Positions 7,227-14,388 of a stretch of DNA of 17,464 nt are shown in pieces. Location of the stretch: the NCBI GenBank assembly GCA_037133215.1, contig JBAXOM010000038.1, positions 1-17,464 on the forward strand, read 5' to 3'. Numbering within the stretch: the first letter of the stretch is position 1; every line of letters starts with the position of its first letter. Under the pieces are notes generated by a model, which saw only the letters and a list, made by a program, of their open reading frames with translations, did not search any database and was not told the DNA's origin. The position numbers were made by a program, and so were the translations under genes. The DNA comes from F1-60-MAGs149 sp037133215. GTDB taxonomy: Bacteria; Actinomycetota; Thermoleophilia; Gaiellales; F1-60-MAGs149.

Positions 7227-7854
7227 AATGCGAATTGCGTACCGCAACGGCGAGTTGTCCGAGGCCGCCGCTGGCGACAATCCAATCGACCTCTTCATGG
7301 CCTGGATCGAGACGGCGCGTGGGTCGGGGGCAATCCTCGAGCCGAATGCAATGACGCTCGCAACGGTTGGTGCCGATGGTGCGCCGTCCGCCCGCATGGT
7401 GCTCCTCAAAGAGGTCGACGACGACGGCTCGTTCGTCTTCTACACCAACCGGATGGGCCGTAAAGGGCTCGAGATTACCGCCAATCCCCGGGTGGCCCTC
7501 GTCTTCTGGTGGGAGCCGCTTGAGCGCCAGGTCCGAATCGAGGGCACGATCATCGAGACCAGTGTCGAGGAGACGGCCACCTATTTTGCCTCTCGACCAC
7601 GCGAGAGTCGGATTGGTGCCTGGGCTTCGAACCAGAGTCAACCGATCGCGAGTCGTCAAGAGCTCGAACAGCAGTTTGCCTCGGCCGACGCGGAGCATCC
7701 TGGCGAGGATGTGCCGGTGCCGCCATGGTGGGGTGGCTACTCCATTCAGCCGACAGCGATTGAGTTTTGGCAGGGGCGGATGGGTCGCATGCACGATCGC
7801 CTCTCCTACAGGCTTGACGGGCGGCAGTGGTCACTGACGCGCCTACAGCCGTAG
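7213..7854 (+). CDS. pdxH: Pyridoxamine/pyridoxine 5'-phosphate oxidase
   Basis: This FMN enzyme oxidises pyridoxine 5'-phosphate or pyridoxamine 5'-phosphate to pyridoxal 5'-phosphate with O2, the last step or the salvage step of vitamin B6 synthesis. The protein has 213 residues. Family features are the N-terminal MRIAYRNGELSE, NPIDLFMAWIETA, the FMN-binding core NAMTLATVGADGAPSARMVLLK (about 50-70), FYTNRMGRKGLEITANP, the strand FWWEPLERQVRIEGT, and the C-terminal WWGGYSIQPTAIEFWQGR with HDRLSYR near the end, the dimer and substrate region. The ATG at 7213 has a good ribosome-binding site (AAGGGG, 7201-7206) inside the upstream gene, which it overlaps by 14 bases. It is the last gene of the glyQ operon; the next gene has its own promoter 22 bases downstream. 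Confidence 0.95.
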   Translation: MSFREMRIAYRNGELSEAAAGDNPIDLFMAWIETARGSGAILEPNAMTLATVGADGAPSARMVLLKEVDDDGSFVFYTNRMGRKGLEITANPRVALVFWWEPLERQVRIEGTIIETSVEETATYFASRPRESRIGAWASNQSQPIASRQELEQQFASADAEHPGEDVPVPPWWGGYSIQPTAIEFWQGRMGRMHDRLSYRLDGRQWSLTRLQP

Positions 7855-7864
7855 CGCGACCGGG

Positions 7865-7870
7865 TAGCCT
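7865..7870 (+). promoter_or_regulatory. Putative -10 element (TAGCCT) for the GntR regulator gene
   Basis: TAGCCT ends six bases before the ATG at 7877. It is identical in sequence and spacing to the box before glyQ and again predicts a leaderless mRNA. It directly follows pdxH (stop at 7854), so the regulator can be expressed independently of the housekeeping operon. A short TAGC...GCTA repeat around 7865-7878 is too weak to call an autoregulatory operator. Confidence 0.55.
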
Positions 7871-7876
7871 CTAGCT

Positions 7877-8509
7877 ATGCCGAACAGTCGCGTCGTCGCA
7901 TCCAGCATGGTCGAACAGACGTGTGACATCCTGCGCGAACGGATTCGTACGGGAGAGATACCGCCGGGTACGCGCCTGCGGCAGGAAGTGTTGGCCGAGG
8001 AGCTTGGCATTTCGCGGACGCCGCTTCGCGAGGCGATGCGACTGCTGGCAGCGGACGGCTTGGTCGAGCTCGAGCCAAACCGTGGCGCGATTGTGACTGC
8101 CCTGCGGCACGATGATCAGGTGGCGTTTTGGGAGGCGCGTCTCGCTCTAGAGCCAGCCGCCGCGCGCCTCGCGGCGGAGCGTCGGTCGCCCAGCGGCCTC
8201 GAAGCAATGCGCGCGGCCATCACGGAGCAGCGGGCGCTGGGGAGTGCCGACCAGGGCTTCGCGGCCAACCGCGCGTTCCACTTGGCGCTGGTCGCGGCCG
8301 CTGGCAACTCTCACCTCAACCGCTTTGCCGAGACGCTGTGGGTACGCGCGGTCGGACAGACGATCTACGCGGCGCAGTCGTCGGATGCCACGGTGGTTGC
8401 GGCCTACGCGAATCAGCATGCTGCGATTCTCGCCGCTATCGAGCAGGGTGATGGCGAGCTAGCCGAACGGTTGACACGAGAACATATCCTCGCCTCGCCC
8501 GTTCCCTAG
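7877..8509 (+). CDS. GntR-family transcriptional regulator, FCD (FadR/VanR) subfamily
   Basis: The 210-residue protein has an N-terminal winged helix (about 10-75: ILRERIRTGEIPPGTRLRQE, LAEELGISRTPLREAMRLLA, GLVELEPNRGAIVT), diagnostic for GntR, and an all-helical C-terminal FCD ligand domain. FCD proteins sense carboxylate metabolites and often hold a metal with an Asp and three His. Here His135 (FHLAL), His181 (HAAILAAIEQGD) and His203 (EHILAS) fit, but the position four before His135, usually Asp, is Asn131. Location beside a catabolic operon, meeting its last gene at overlapping stops (CTAG, 8506-8509), makes it the likely local regulator, and a palindrome in the divergent promoter region at 12701-12715 is a plausible binding site. 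Its ligand is unknown; a pathway intermediate is the natural guess. Confidence 0.92.
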   Translation: MPNSRVVASSMVEQTCDILRERIRTGEIPPGTRLRQEVLAEELGISRTPLREAMRLLAADGLVELEPNRGAIVTALRHDDQVAFWEARLALEPAAARLAAERRSPSGLEAMRAAITEQRALGSADQGFAANRAFHLALVAAAGNSHLNRFAETLWVRAVGQTIYAAQSSDATVVAAYANQHAAILAAIEQGDGELAERLTREHILASPVP

Positions 8510-9963
8510 TCGACTGTGTCGTCGAGGATCTGGAGCGTCTTGAGGTCGGAGTAGAAGTCGAGCGCGTAGTCGCCACCCTCGCGGCCGATCCCGCTGATGC
8601 CCGCTCCGCCGAAGGGGGCGGTCAGGTCGCGCACCAAGAAGCAGTTCACCCAGAACGTGCCAGCGCGGACAGCACGGCCGACGCGATCGGCGCGTTCGGC
8701 ACTTCCAGTAAAGAGGATCCCCGAGAGGCCGTAGGCGGTGGAATTGGCGAGCTCGATCGCCTCGTCTTCGGTACGGAACGTCTGGATTGTCAGGACCGGA
8801 CCAAACACCTCGTGTTGCACGACCTCGCTGTCGTTCGACTGCGGGCGGATCAGCGTCGGCTCGTACCAGAGACCGCCAATGTCGGGCTGCTGACCGCCGC
8901 GGACGATCTCGTCGCCGGCGCCGCGGGCGCGCTCCACGAAGCCCGCTACACGTGCGAGATGGTCGGGGTGGATGAGAGGACTGATCGTCGTTGACTCGTC
9001 GTGCGGATCGCCGAGCACGTGGCGATCGACCTGAGCGTGGAAGCGAGCAAGAAAGTCGTCAACGACCGACTCCTCGACCAAGAGGCGAGTGCCGGAAAGG
9101 CAGACCTGGCCCGCATCGTCGTACTGCAGCGCAGCCTTCGCGGCAGCTGCGTCAAGGTCGGCGTCAGCGAAGACCAGGAAGGGGTTCTTGCCACCTAGCT
9201 CGGCCGTAAACGGCACGATGTTCTCGGCGCCGGCGTGGCCAATGTGGCGGGCGGTCTCGGGCGAGCCGGTAAAGCTCAGGCGCCGGACGCGAGTATCGGA
9301 GACAAGCGCAGCGCCGACCTCTTCGCCGATGCCCTGCACGAGATTGAAGACGCCGGGTGGGAAACCCGCCTTGTCGACGAGGTCGAACAGCATGGAACAC
9401 GAGAGAGGAGACCACTCAGCGGGCTTGAGCACCACCGTGCAGCCTGCCGCTAGGGCGGGCGCGGTCTTCCAGGTCGAGAGCATGAAGGGTGCATTCCACG
9501 GGGTGATGACGACAGCCGGTCCGCTTGGGTTGCGCACGACGCGGTTCGTCGTTCCATTGGACTGCCAGAGTCGCTCTTCGTACTCGCACGAAAGGTCGGC
9601 GTAGGCGCGGAAGTTGCGGGCGCCGCGGCCGATGACACGGGCCTTTAGCGACTGTTCGAGCATCGCCATGTCCCAGCACTCAACCTCAGCGATGTGGTCG
9701 ACGTGGGCGTCGATCAGCTCGGCGAGTCGATGCAGATACGGCGCGCGTCCCTCAGGACCAAGCGCAGACCAGGCCGGAAAGGCACGAACAGCAGCGCTGA
9801 TCGCAGCGTCCGCGGTAGCGGCGTCGCCGCGACAGACGTTCGCGAGCAGCGAGCCGTCGATCGGCGAGCGATCCTCGAAGGTGGAGGGGCTGCCGACGCG
9901 GGCGCCATCGATGTAGTGCTCGGGCGAGACGGTGTGCCCGTGGATCTCGACGCGAGTGCTCAC
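8506..9963 (-). CDS. Aldehyde dehydrogenase, HpaE-like (5-carboxymethyl-2-hydroxymuconate semialdehyde dehydrogenase type)
   Basis: This NAD-dependent aldehyde dehydrogenase of 485 residues probably oxidises the semialdehyde formed by extradiol ring cleavage. Visible active-site elements are Asn157 (TPWNAPF), cofactor-binding Lys180 (VLKPAEWSP), the FTGSPETARHIG loop (231-242), general base Glu255 (TAELGGKNP) and nucleophile Cys288 (GQVCLSG). The C-terminal run VRDLTAPFGGAGISGIGREGG followed by YALDFYSDLKT closely resembles the end of E. coli HpaE, which supports that subfamily over betaine or succinate semialdehyde dehydrogenases. The start is GTG at 9963, sharing GTGA with the stop of the upstream gene. 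It is the last gene of the four-gene minus operon. A substrate such as 2-hydroxymuconate semialdehyde is the main alternative. Confidence 0.9.
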   Translation of the reverse strand: MSTRVEIHGHTVSPEHYIDGARVGSPSTFEDRSPIDGSLLANVCRGDAATADAAISAAVRAFPAWSALGPEGRAPYLHRLAELIDAHVDHIAEVECWDMAMLEQSLKARVIGRGARNFRAYADLSCEYEERLWQSNGTTNRVVRNPSGPAVVITPWNAPFMLSTWKTAPALAAGCTVVLKPAEWSPLSCSMLFDLVDKAGFPPGVFNLVQGIGEEVGAALVSDTRVRRLSFTGSPETARHIGHAGAENIVPFTAELGGKNPFLVFADADLDAAAAKAALQYDDAGQVCLSGTRLLVEESVVDDFLARFHAQVDRHVLGDPHDESTTISPLIHPDHLARVAGFVERARGAGDEIVRGGQQPDIGGLWYEPTLIRPQSNDSEVVQHEVFGPVLTIQTFRTEDEAIELANSTAYGLSGILFTGSAERADRVGRAVRAGTFWVNCFLVRDLTAPFGGAGISGIGREGGDYALDFYSDLKTLQILDDTVD

Positions 9964-10769
9964 TCGCCGTCCCGCAGATCCCTGATCGTCTCGAGGTCAT
10001 CGACGGTATAGGCGAAGGTAAAGCGATACCCCTTGCCGACCTTGACGGGTGCGAGCGAGGTGTGTTCCTCGTTCGGCGCGGCGCCAAAGGTGAGCGTCGC
10101 GTCGCCCTCCCAGATTGCCGAGATCGAGCGGTCGCGGCTGATGGCGCGTACCAACTCGTGGACGGCGGGGTCCTGATGATGTCCGGCTGCGAGGCGTGGA
10201 AAGTGACGACGATTGACGAGCGGTGGCGCGTTATGAAACGGCCCGCCGCCGCTCTCGCCCGTCAGCTTGACGGTCGCTTCGATCAGGCGACGATCGTTCG
10301 CAGCCATGGTGCCGCCAAACGTCGAACCCGGGGCAATCGCAGGGTCGGCCAAGGTGCCCAAGCCAAAGGCTCGCGTCATCCAGACCGAACCGAGCTTCTT
10401 CGGAAAGCCTTGGATCCAGCCTCGCATCAAGGCGAAGTCGCGATCCACCCAGATGTACGGACACGTCGTGACAGCCTCACCATCGAGGGTGCCATTGACG
10501 ACGATGAAGGCCTCTTTGTACTGGCTGCGGGCCGGGTCGACCAACTCGTTCTGATCGGTCGTGCAGGACTGCCAGTCAGCGAAGATCACCGCGGCGCGTC
10601 CAGCGTCCTCGGTCAGTGGCTCAACACCGGGCGGGAGCACGGCGGCAACGGCGGCCGGGTCGGCCCAATAGTCGACAACGATGAAATCGCCGACGTAGTG
10701 CCAGGGCGGCGGCGGGACGAGATTCGCGCGGCCCTCCGGGGAGAGGGGGAGGCTGTAGCCGTCACTCAT
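9960..10769 (-). CDS. Acetoacetate decarboxylase family protein
   Basis: The 269-residue protein has the acetoacetate decarboxylase (ADC) fold: VGDFIVVDYWADPAAVAAVL at about 26-45, LPPGVEPL, RSQYKEAFIVV (81-91) and the active-site segment WIQGFPKKLGSVW (118-130), where Lys124/Lys125 match the paired lysines of ADC, one of which forms the Schiff base. In classical ADC the reaction is acetoacetate to acetone, but several family members are decarboxylases, hydratases or aldolase-like enzymes on other oxo acids. Its place between an extradiol dioxygenase and a semialdehyde dehydrogenase suggests action on an oxo-acid intermediate of ring degradation; that is inference. ATG at 10769 is preceded on the minus strand by GGAG at suitable distance, 27 bases after the dioxygenase stop. 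Confidence 0.85.
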   Translation of the reverse strand: MSDGYSLPLSPEGRANLVPPPPWHYVGDFIVVDYWADPAAVAAVLPPGVEPLTEDAGRAAVIFADWQSCTTDQNELVDPARSQYKEAFIVVNGTLDGEAVTTCPYIWVDRDFALMRGWIQGFPKKLGSVWMTRAFGLGTLADPAIAPGSTFGGTMAANDRRLIEATVKLTGESGGGPFHNAPPLVNRRHFPRLAAGHHQDPAVHELVRAISRDRSISAIWEGDATLTFGAAPNEEHTSLAPVKVGKGYRFTFAYTVDDLETIRDLRDGE

Positions 10770-10796
10770 TGCGAGCTCCGATCGGGGTGGGCGAGC

Positions 10797-11732
10797 TCAC
10801 GATGGCTCGGCCGGGGGAAGAGGGATGCCCTGCGCTTCGCGCTGGTGGCGCTCTGAGTCAACCGCGACGTCGTCGAAGCGAAAGTACGAGCGGGGCGGCA
10901 GGATGCCCCAGGTGTTGGAGCCGAACGGATCGTCCGACCATTCGCGGGGGGTGTGGGGAAGACGAAGGATCTCCATGTCGCAGTACAGCTCGACGAAGAG
11001 GTTCTCCTCCGGAATCCGCACGTAGGCGCAGAGGTTCTGCGCAAGGCCGTGGCGCACCGGCCCCCAACCAAGCCAGCGGCCGTGGCGACCAAGGTGGTCA
11101 AGGAAGATGCGGAGCTGACCCCAGTCGACGATGTCGAAGGCGATGTGATGGAAGTGCGCCGGGCCCATGCCGACAATCGCCATCTGGTGATGCTCGGCGT
11201 GGAGATGGAACCAGATCCCGGCCTCACCAAGAAAATCCGAGATGTTCATGCCGAGGACGTCGACGTAGAACGTCGTCATCTCTGCCATGTTCGGGGCAAG
11301 CACATTGATATGGCCGAGTTTGCGCGGATGAAAGCCCGGCAGCGTGCTCGTACGGCGACCCGGGGGTGGCAGGAGCTCTGCGGCGAGGCGCTCTCGGTGG
11401 GCGACCAGTTGGACGCCGCCACCCGAAGGATCGACGAAACGCAGCGAGCCATCCGCTTCGCGGTCGTAGTGCACGCCGCAGGCGTCCAGGTGCGCCGCAG
11501 CGGTCTCGAGCGAGCAGTCGGCGGCGAGTTCCCAACCGGTGTGGTCATGGTCGGCTTCGCGATCCTCGACGAGCTCGAGGCAATAGTCCTCGGAATCGCA
11601 GGCGAGCAGTGCGCGCCCGCGCTCCTTGGCGACCACCGTCAGGCCAAATTGGATCGACCAGCGAGCGGCGGCCTCATCGACGTCGAGCACGCGCAAACAG
11701 GCGTGGTGCAGGTCGTGCAGTTGGATGCTCAT
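10797..11732 (-). CDS. Type I extradiol ring-cleavage dioxygenase (catechol 2,3-/homoprotocatechuate 2,3-dioxygenase type)
   Basis: The 311-residue protein has two vicinal-oxygen-chelate domains, an N-terminal one from about residue 6 (LHHACLRVLDVDEAA) and a catalytic one from about residue 137. The metal ligands of the family are present: His141 (KLGHINVLAPNM), His196 (HFHHIAFD) and Glu248 (LFVELYCDM). The acid-base His lies in WFHLHAEHHQMAI (about 174-186), similar to homoprotocatechuate dioxygenase. The enzyme would open a catechol ring next to the two hydroxyls using Fe(II) or Mn(II) and O2. An open frame continues to 11855, but its first 41 residues are Arg-rich and overlap the next gene, so I choose the ATG at 11732, which overlaps that gene's stop (TGATG). 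Substrate is probably 3,4-dihydroxyphenylacetate or a related catechol; the neighbours support this. Confidence 0.9.
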   Translation of the reverse strand: MSIQLHDLHHACLRVLDVDEAAARWSIQFGLTVVAKERGRALLACDSEDYCLELVEDREADHDHTGWELAADCSLETAAAHLDACGVHYDREADGSLRFVDPSGGGVQLVAHRERLAAELLPPPGRRTSTLPGFHPRKLGHINVLAPNMAEMTTFYVDVLGMNISDFLGEAGIWFHLHAEHHQMAIVGMGPAHFHHIAFDIVDWGQLRIFLDHLGRHGRWLGWGPVRHGLAQNLCAYVRIPEENLFVELYCDMEILRLPHTPREWSDDPFGSNTWGILPPRSYFRFDDVAVDSERHQREAQGIPLPPAEPS

Positions 11733-12589
11733 CAGTCCACCTCCCCGGCGGCGACGCGCCGCTCGGCCTCGTCTTCTGGGATCGCGAGTGCGACATGCAG
11801 CGTATTCGCCGAGGTCTCGGGCTGATCGCCGGGGCCGCGCAGGTCTACATCCCAATCGACCACGGTGTTGCGCAGGACAGGAAGTCCTTCGATCTCGACC
11901 TCGACGACGTCGCCGACGGCCATCGGGCGCGAGTTGGCGGGTGTTCCGGTCAACACGATGTCGCCCGGCACGAGGGTGATCACGCGACAGAGATCGGCCA
12001 GCTGGTAGCGGTAATCCCAGATCAGGTCGTCTTGATCGCCCCGCTGGACAACCTCGCCATCAATGCGTGTCGTCAGCGCGAAGCCCTGATCGGGAGTCCA
12101 CTCATCGGCCGTCACCATCACAGGGCCGAGTGGAAGAAAGCCATCCTGGCCCTTGACACGCAGCATTGATCCGCGGTCGGCATGGCGAAAATCGTGCAGG
12201 CCAACATCGTTGGCGGGTGCGAAACCAGCCACGTACTCGTGGACCTGTTCCGGCTTGACGCCCTTCATCTCGCGACCGACGATGACCGCGATCTCGCCCT
12301 CGTAGTTGAGAAATCGCGTGCCGTGCGGGCGGCGAATCTCGCCGAGGTGTCCGTTCAGCGTGGTCGGTGGCTTCATGAAATACGACGGCTCAGGTGGCGT
12401 CTTGGCCTTGTACTCGGTGAGGCGAGACTGGTACGTCAGGTGGACGGCGAGGATCTTCGAGGGCTCGGCAGGTGCCAGCCAGCAGGCCTGATCAATCGCA
12501 ACGGCATCACCACAATCGAGTTCGACGGCGCCGTCTCGGACGGTGCCCCAGTGGGGTGTCGTGTTGTGGAGAATGCGCGCGCGTTGCAT
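11732..12589 (-). CDS. Fumarylacetoacetate hydrolase family protein, HpaG-like
   Basis: The 285-residue protein is a fumarylacetoacetase-fold enzyme, whose relatives include HpaG/HpcE (5-oxopent-3-ene-1,2,5-tricarboxylate decarboxylase and isomerase of the homoprotocatechuate route), hydratases and oxaloacetate decarboxylases. Metal ligands are Glu97 and Glu99 (LNYEGEIAVIVG) and Asp128 (GFAPANDVGLHDF). Other family marks are HLTYQSRLTEY (50-60), SYFMKPPTTLNGH (69-81), KGQDGFLPLGP (146-156) and DIVLTGTPAN (210-219). The C-terminus extends some 30 residues past the fold with acidic and polar residues. It is the first gene of the minus operon, starting at ATG 12589. With the dioxygenase and HpaE-like dehydrogenase it makes a meta-cleavage module; the exact reaction (decarboxylation, isomerisation or hydrolysis) cannot be read from sequence. 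Confidence 0.9.
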   Translation of the reverse strand: MQRARILHNTTPHWGTVRDGAVELDCGDAVAIDQACWLAPAEPSKILAVHLTYQSRLTEYKAKTPPEPSYFMKPPTTLNGHLGEIRRPHGTRFLNYEGEIAVIVGREMKGVKPEQVHEYVAGFAPANDVGLHDFRHADRGSMLRVKGQDGFLPLGPVMVTADEWTPDQGFALTTRIDGEVVQRGDQDDLIWDYRYQLADLCRVITLVPGDIVLTGTPANSRPMAVGDVVEVEIEGLPVLRNTVVDWDVDLRGPGDQPETSANTLHVALAIPEDEAERRVAAGEVD

Positions 12590-12700
12590 CAGTTAGTGGT
12601 CCTCAGGTGGTGGCTGGGTGGTCAGGAAACGCAAAGCAGTCTCGTGCCGGGATCGTAGGGGAGTGCAAGCGGTCGGAGGTTCGGGAACATATCGGCCTTC

Positions 12701-12715
12701 TGGATACTGTATCCA
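12701..12715. promoter_or_regulatory. Candidate GntR/FCD operator, perfect palindrome TGGATACTGTATCCA
   Basis: TGGATAC and GTATCCA are exact reverse complements around a single T. It lies in the 258-base region between two divergent transcription units, 112 bases from the HpaG-like start and 133 from the permease start. FCD-type GntR regulators typically bind short palindromes of this size with A/T-rich TGTA/TACA-like cores, and the only regulator gene in the window is of this type. Binding is inferred, not shown. I saw no second copy in the window. Confidence 0.55.
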
Positions 12716-12727
12716 ATCGAGCGTCAA
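12701..12727 (-). promoter_or_regulatory. Possible promoter of the minus-strand catabolic operon
   Basis: On the minus strand TTGACG (12727 to 12722) is a good -35 hexamer, and TATCCA (12706 to 12701) 15 bases further on could be the -10. The short spacer makes this uncertain. The -10 lies inside the palindrome at 12701-12715, so a bound regulator would block the polymerase, in keeping with repression lifted by a pathway compound. Confidence 0.3.
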
Positions 12728-12745
12728 ATTGGAACCCGCATTTCG

Positions 12746-12828
12746 CCTGCGAGGCAGGAGACGTCCGACGGAGCAGCGAAAATCACTCCCACGGTCCGTA
12801 ACAGGACACCATTTACTCGGTAACGAGT
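12746..12828 (+). other. Permease leader with two short inverted repeats
   Basis: Two inverted repeats lie between the palindrome and the permease gene: CCTGC-GAG-GCAGG at 12746-12758 and ACTCG-GTAA-CGAGT at 12815-12828. The second ends 19 bases before the ATG at 12848. They may form small hairpins in the leader of the permease mRNA or be protein-binding sites. No known riboswitch was recognised and no T tract follows either one. Confidence 0.3.
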
Positions 12829-12847
12829 GATACCAGGGGGAGAGACC

Positions 12848-14287
12848 ATGGGAGCGCAAGCAAGCGGAGGGGAGAAGCTCGGTAAGGGCAATCTCACCCT
12901 CCTTGATGTGATCGCGCAGTCGATCGGGTTCATTGGCCCCGTCTTTGCTGCCGCGTTCTTCATCCCAACGATTGTCGGAGCATCGCTTAACGGCAAGGGG
13001 GCAGGCCTCGCCAGCCCCGTCTCGATCATCATCGCCATGGTCGGCATGTGCGCCGTGGCCTGGATCATCTCGCGCTTCGCTCGCCGTATTCACGCTGCGG
13101 GCTCGCTCTACGACTACGTCACCGAAGCCTTTGGTGAGCGGATCGGCTTTGTTGCCGGCTGGGTCTACTACGGCGGCGTGATTGCACTCACCCTGGCCAT
13201 CGGGCTTGCGTTCGGTGGTTTCCTGCACGACACGCTGTTCTTCAACCACGGCGTCGAACTGCAGTGGTACTGGTATTCGATCGCGTTCTGGGTCGTCGCT
13301 GCGGCAATGATGATTCGCGGCGTTGCCATCTCGACCCGTGTGCAGCTCGTGCTTGGTCTTGGCTCGTTCCTGATCATCCTCGCCTTCTCGATTTGGGTGA
13401 TTATCAAGGTCAGTGGTGACGGTGGTCTGAGTGGAGCGCCGTTCAATCCGAGCTCCTCTGATCAGGGCTGGAATGGCATCTTCTTCGGAGTGCTCTACGC
13501 CGTGATCATGTTTATCGGCTTCGAGAGCTCCGCAAACCTTGCTGAGGAGACGAAGAATCCGCGCAAGCACCTACCGCTGGCGATCTTCGGCTCGTGCATT
13601 GCCGTCGGCATCTTCTACATCATCGTCACGTACGCTCAAGCGGTTGGCTTTGGTCTCAACGTGCAGGACTGGCTGGCAGCATTTCCGCCGCTCTATGCGT
13701 TGGCGGCCGATCCTCGTTTCGGTGGCACCAACTTCGGCGAGCTGGTCCAGTGGCTCGTCGTGATTGACATCGCAGCCGTCGGTCTCGGTACGGCAGTTGG
13801 CTCGAGTCGTGGCGTCTTCTCTCTGGCGCGTGACGGTCGCCTGCCCAAGGTGCTTGCTTCGGTGCATCCGAAGTACAAGACGCCGTGGATCGCCTCGACC
13901 GCACTCGCGGTTGCCTCGATCATCGTGGTCATCATCATCGCTGCCACGAATGGCCTGATGACGGTTGGCGAGATGGATCCGGGCCAATGGTTCCCGATGT
14001 TCAACTGGCTGGCCACGTTCGGCGGCTTCATGCTCGTCGCGGTCTATATCGCGATCTGTGTTGCTGCCTTCAAGGGCATGCCGGGCGAATCGCAGGGTCT
14101 GCTGGCGCTCGCCGGCATCGTTGGTGGTCTCGTCTCGATCGGTGCCATCTACGGTGTCGTCGTGCAGTACGCCGACATCCCGACGTACAACCGCATCTGG
14201 TGGGTTGCCGTCCTCTGGCTGGTCGGTGGTGTCGTTGTGATGCTGATCCTCAATCAGATGGGCCGTCTGCGCAACAAGACGGTCTAA
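12848..14287 (+). CDS. APC-superfamily amino acid/amine permease
   Basis: The 479-residue protein is an integral membrane transporter with about twelve hydrophobic segments, in the amino acid-polyamine-organocation superfamily (AA_permease_2 type). The first helix region LTLLDVIAQSIGFIGPVFAAAFF carries the unwound Gly-containing stretch where such transporters bind substrate. RFARRIHAAGSLYDYVTEAFG and GFESSANLAEETKNPRKHLP (the conserved loop after helix 6) are further family marks. The start is ATG 12848, with GGGGGAGAG (12836-12844) as a strong ribosome-binding site; an in-frame ATG at 12827 would lie upstream of that site. The gene is monocistronic, ended by the terminator at 14302-14334. 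Its position suggests uptake of an aromatic amine, amino acid or heteroaromatic compound degraded by the neighbours, which is inference. Confidence 0.92.
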   Translation: MGAQASGGEKLGKGNLTLLDVIAQSIGFIGPVFAAAFFIPTIVGASLNGKGAGLASPVSIIIAMVGMCAVAWIISRFARRIHAAGSLYDYVTEAFGERIGFVAGWVYYGGVIALTLAIGLAFGGFLHDTLFFNHGVELQWYWYSIAFWVVAAAMMIRGVAISTRVQLVLGLGSFLIILAFSIWVIIKVSGDGGLSGAPFNPSSSDQGWNGIFFGVLYAVIMFIGFESSANLAEETKNPRKHLPLAIFGSCIAVGIFYIIVTYAQAVGFGLNVQDWLAAFPPLYALAADPRFGGTNFGELVQWLVVIDIAAVGLGTAVGSSRGVFSLARDGRLPKVLASVHPKYKTPWIASTALAVASIIVVIIIAATNGLMTVGEMDPGQWFPMFNWLATFGGFMLVAVYIAICVAAFKGMPGESQGLLALAGIVGGLVSIGAIYGVVVQYADIPTYNRIWWVAVLWLVGGVVVMLILNQMGRLRNKTV

Positions 14288-14301
14288 GGCTCGTAGAACG
14301 C

Positions 14302-14334
14302 GGGGCTCGGGACTTCGGTCCCGGGCCCCTTTTT
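14302..14334 (+). terminator. Rho-independent terminator after the permease gene
   Basis: A 12-pair stem (GGGGCTCGGGAC with GTCCCGGGCCCC, one G-T wobble) closed by a TTCG tetraloop is followed by TTTTT and, after CG, TTTT. It begins 14 bases past the permease stop and should end transcription efficiently. It separates the permease from the following operon, which therefore needs its own promoter. Confidence 0.93.
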
Positions 14335-14354
14335 CGTTTTCGGACCTGTTCGCG

Positions 14355-14360
14355 TACCCT
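14355..14360 (+). promoter_or_regulatory. Putative -10 element (TACCCT) for the flavoprotein-hydrolase-NicX operon
   Basis: TACCCT, the same hexamer as before the sugar dehydrogenase gene, lies just after the terminator. Seven bases on, transcription would start near 14367 and give a leader of about 22 bases that contains GGAG (14378-14381) seven bases before the ATG at 14389. This is the one copy of the box that predicts a conventional leadered mRNA. Confidence 0.5.
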
Positions 14361-14388
14361 GTGCACGTTCGGCGATTGGAGACTCAAG

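Noticed and set aside
10953..11825. A 290-codon open frame on the plus strand opposite the extradiol dioxygenase
   Set aside because: It is the complement of a gene with full metal-binding motifs and shows no domain of its own.
12593..13570. A 325-codon open frame on the minus strand over the divergent region and the permease
   Set aside because: Low-complexity charged sequence opposite a transmembrane protein gene; the region is explained by the permease and its control sites.
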